A stretch of DNA of 64,000 nt from Pseudomonas siliginis (GTDB lineage: Bacteria; Pseudomonadota; Gammaproteobacteria; Pseudomonadales; Pseudomonadaceae). Under the pieces are notes generated by a model that was given only the letters and a program-made list of their open reading frames with translations, did no database searches and had not been told where the DNA came from. Positions within the stretch are counted from its first letter, which is position 1. Every line of letters starts with the position of its first letter. The DNA lies in contig NZ_JAHSTW010000004.1 in NCBI RefSeq assembly GCF_019145195.1, positions 310,001-374,000 of the forward strand, given 5' to 3'. A program made the translations under genes and the position numbers. This document shows positions 62,137 to 64,000 of this stretch, in pieces.

Positions 62137-63069
62137 ATGGATCGCCCGCGTTTTCGAAAAGCATATCTTGCTCCGCGCTTCTGGCCGCTCTGGTGCGGCC
62201 TGGGGCTTTTGTGGCTGATCGTGCAGTTGCCGTATCCGGCGCTGCTGACCATCGGTCGAGTTTTGGGCGCGTTGATGTATCGCGTCGCCAGCGACCGGCG
62301 AACCATCGCCCGGCGCAATCTGGAATTGTGCTTCCCGGAAAAATCCGCCGCCGAGCGCAAACGCCTGCTCAAAGAAAACTTCGCCTCCACCGGCATCGCC
62401 TTCTTCGAAATGGCGATGAGCTGGTGGTGGTCGCGCGAGCGTCTGGCGAAACTGGCCCACGTCGAAGGCCTTGAACATCTGCAGAAGGCCCAGCGCGAAG
62501 GCAAAGGCGTGATTCTCATGGCCGCGCATTTCACCACCCTGGAAATCGGCGCGGCGCTGCTCGGCCAGCAGCACACCATCGACGGCATGTACCGCGAACA
62601 CAAAAATCCCTTGTTCGACTTCGTCCAGCGCCGTGGCCGCGAGCGGCACAATCTGGATTCGCTGGCGGTGGAGCGCGATGACGTACGCGGCATGCTCAAA
62701 CTGCTGCGCTCGGGCCGGGCGATCTGGTATGCGCCGGATCAGGATTACGGCGCCAAGCAGAGCATCTTCGTGCCGCTGTTCGGCATTCAGGCCGCCACCG
62801 TCACTGCGACGACCAAGTTTGCACGGCTGGGCAAAGCGCTGGTGGTGCCGTTCACTCAGGAACGTCTGGCCGACGGCAGTGGTTACCGCTTGGTGATTCA
62901 TCCGCCGCTGGAAGATTTCCCCGGCGAGACCGAGGAGGCCGATTGCATCCGCATCAATCAGTGGGTCGAGAGTGCTTTGCGTGCCTGCCCCGAGCAGTAT
63001 CTGTGGGCGCATCGGCGCTTCAAGAGTCGCCCACCGGGCGAGCCGAAGCTTTATCCCAAGCGTCGTTGA
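62137..63069 (+). CDS. htrB: lipid A biosynthesis lauroyl acyltransferase (LpxL/HtrB)
   Basis: A 310-residue inner-membrane acyltransferase. It has one N-terminal helix (FWPLWCGLGLLWLIVQLPYPALL), the HX4E catalytic motif AAHFTTLEIGAALL, the GMYREHKNPLFD block and WYAPDQDYGAKQSIFVPLFG. It adds a secondary acyl chain (usually laurate) to lipid A. P. aeruginosa has two paralogues, so the exact position specificity is inferred. ATG 62137 is preceded by ACGGAAGC. The -10-like TAGAAT at 62102-62107 is in the divergent region with minC. Confidence 0.93.
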   Translation: MDRPRFRKAYLAPRFWPLWCGLGLLWLIVQLPYPALLTIGRVLGALMYRVASDRRTIARRNLELCFPEKSAAERKRLLKENFASTGIAFFEMAMSWWWSRERLAKLAHVEGLEHLQKAQREGKGVILMAAHFTTLEIGAALLGQQHTIDGMYREHKNPLFDFVQRRGRERHNLDSLAVERDDVRGMLKLLRSGRAIWYAPDQDYGAKQSIFVPLFGIQAATVTATTKFARLGKALVVPFTQERLADGSGYRLVIHPPLEDFPGETEEADCIRINQWVESALRACPEQYLWAHRRFKSRPPGEPKLYPKRR

Positions 63070-63103
63070 TTAGCCGATCTGACAAGCACCGTGGAGTGTT
63101 GCG

Positions 63104-64000
63104 ATGAGTCCTGCTGAACCGGTTACAGGTTTGATTCTTTCCGGCGGCGGGGCTCGGGCGGCTTATCAGGTCGGGGTGCTGGCGGCGATTGCCGAGTTGC
63201 TGCCGGTGGGCGCGGACAATCCGTTTCCGGTGATCGTCGGCACCTCGGCCGGGGCGATCAATGCGGTCAGCCTGGCCAGTGGCGCCACGGACTTTCGCGC
63301 CGCCATCGAACGCCTGACCCAGTTCTGGCAGGGCTTTCGCAGCCACCGCGTGCTGCGCAGCGACTGGCCGGGCGTGATCCATCAAGCCAGCCGCTTCGTC
63401 AGCCACAGCCTGCTCGGCCTCGGTCGGCAGATGCCGGTGGCGCTGCTCAACAGTTCGCCGCTGCGCGAACTGCTCGAGGAAAAACTGCACTTGCCCGGCA
63501 TCGTCGAATCCATCGCGCGCAAGCAATTGCATGCGGTGGCGGTGACCGCGTTCGGCTACGAATCGGGGCAAGCGGTGACGTTCTATCAGGGCGGCGGCAC
63601 CATCGACGCCTGGCTGCGGCACCGCCGCATTGGCGTGCCGACGCAGTTGTCGGTCGATCACCTGTTGGCCAGTTCGGCGATTCCACTGCTGTTCGCGCCG
63701 GTGAAAATCGGTGAGGAATATTTCGGTGATGGCGCAGTGCGCCAGTCGGCGCCGATCAGCCCGGCGCTGCATCTGGGTGCCAGTCGCGTGCTGGTGGTGG
63801 GCGTCAGCGGCAACCCGCGCGGCGTCGATCCGCAGCAGCCGCTGGAGCGCGCTTACAGCGGCCAGCAACCGACGCTGGCGCAGATCGGCGGGCACATGCT
63901 CAACAGCACGTTTATCGACAGTCTGGAGAGCGATATCGAGCTGCTGCAGCGTCTGAATCAGTTCAGTCATTTGCTCCCGGCCGGCACGCCGACCCGCGCG
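63104..64000 (+). CDS. patatin-like phospholipase (3' partial)
   Basis: Open to the window's right edge, 299 residues visible. Patatin motifs are the oxyanion loop LSGGGARAAYQVGVL, the nucleophile elbow GTSAGAINAVSLA (serine) and the catalytic Asp in YFGDGAVRQSAP (DGA). The ATG is 35 bases after htrB, so it may share its transcript. Likely a cytoplasmic lipid acyl hydrolase. Confidence 0.92.
   Translation, partial: MSPAEPVTGLILSGGGARAAYQVGVLAAIAELLPVGADNPFPVIVGTSAGAINAVSLASGATDFRAAIERLTQFWQGFRSHRVLRSDWPGVIHQASRFVSHSLLGLGRQMPVALLNSSPLRELLEEKLHLPGIVESIARKQLHAVAVTAFGYESGQAVTFYQGGGTIDAWLRHRRIGVPTQLSVDHLLASSAIPLLFAPVKIGEEYFGDGAVRQSAPISPALHLGASRVLVVGVSGNPRGVDPQQPLERAYSGQQPTLAQIGGHMLNSTFIDSLESDIELLQRLNQFSHLLPAGTPTRA

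Noticed and set aside
1..64000. CRISPR array or insertion sequence
   Set aside because: No regularly spaced direct repeats with unique spacers, and no transposase or IS terminal repeats were seen. The REP copies are dispersed, not arrayed.

Overview
The window reads as a chromosomal segment of a fluorescent pseudomonad (Pseudomonas fluorescens group). It has GC-rich coding DNA and many copies of a REP element whose core reads GCGAGCAGGCTCGCTCCC. From memory, the gene order rdgC, FKBP isomerase, EAL/GGDEF protein, prc, quinone reductase, HAD hydrolase, ABC transporter, apeB, rluA, minEDC, htrB matches a P. aeruginosa PAO1 block around PA3240-PA3270. No database search was made.

Layout. 1-6146: the late cobalamin operon (cbiB, cobD, cobQ, cobU, cobT, cobC, cobS), truncated at the left edge and tightly coupled by ATGA overlaps. 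6322-8721: a MarR regulator, an MFS transporter and a 40-residue coupled membrane peptide, with matching palindromic operators, then a secreted glutathione-peroxidase-like protein. 8932-12563: a FadL-type porin and small unknown genes, with a 0.9 kb stretch I cannot explain. 12625-17893: rmuC and a giant SLC5-type transporter/histidine kinase/receiver hybrid. 18117-25763: TetR/MFS, a TDT transporter, an LplT-PlsC fusion, a guanidinium exporter (gdx) under an apparent guanidine-II riboswitch, a BASS transporter and rdgC. 25923-26456: a tandemly duplicated tRNA-Val/tRNA-Asp unit. 26546-32488: a catalase-like/dihaem cytochrome pair, an FKBP lipoprotein, DUF1232 and a coupled HTH/unknown/Sel1 trio.

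32728-37928 holds an orphan Rhs polymorphic toxin with a variable AT-rich C-terminal tail and an overlapping candidate immunity gene. 38052-43911: EAL-CBS-GGDEF protein, prc, quinone oxidoreductase and HAD hydrolase. 44024-49760: an ABC importer operon that includes a phosphodiesterase-like enzyme, with a divergent GntR/UTRA regulator and a shared 12-bp operator-like sequence in both promoters. 49970-53118: an exported M20 peptidase, then a colicin-E9/S-pyocin-like HNH DNase bacteriocin that appears disrupted by a single-base frameshift, followed by an intact immunity gene. 53128-59955: an MscS-type channel, a small membrane protein, apeB, a glycosyltransferase-like protein, a WaaP/Kdo-kinase-like protein and rluA. 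60046-64000: minE, minD, minC, a lipid A acyltransferase and a patatin-like phospholipase cut by the right edge.

The accessory or most interesting parts are the Rhs toxin cassette, the broken bacteriocin with its surviving immunity gene, the guanidine-II riboswitch, the organophosphate-like uptake operon with its operators, and two families of dispersed intergenic repeats.
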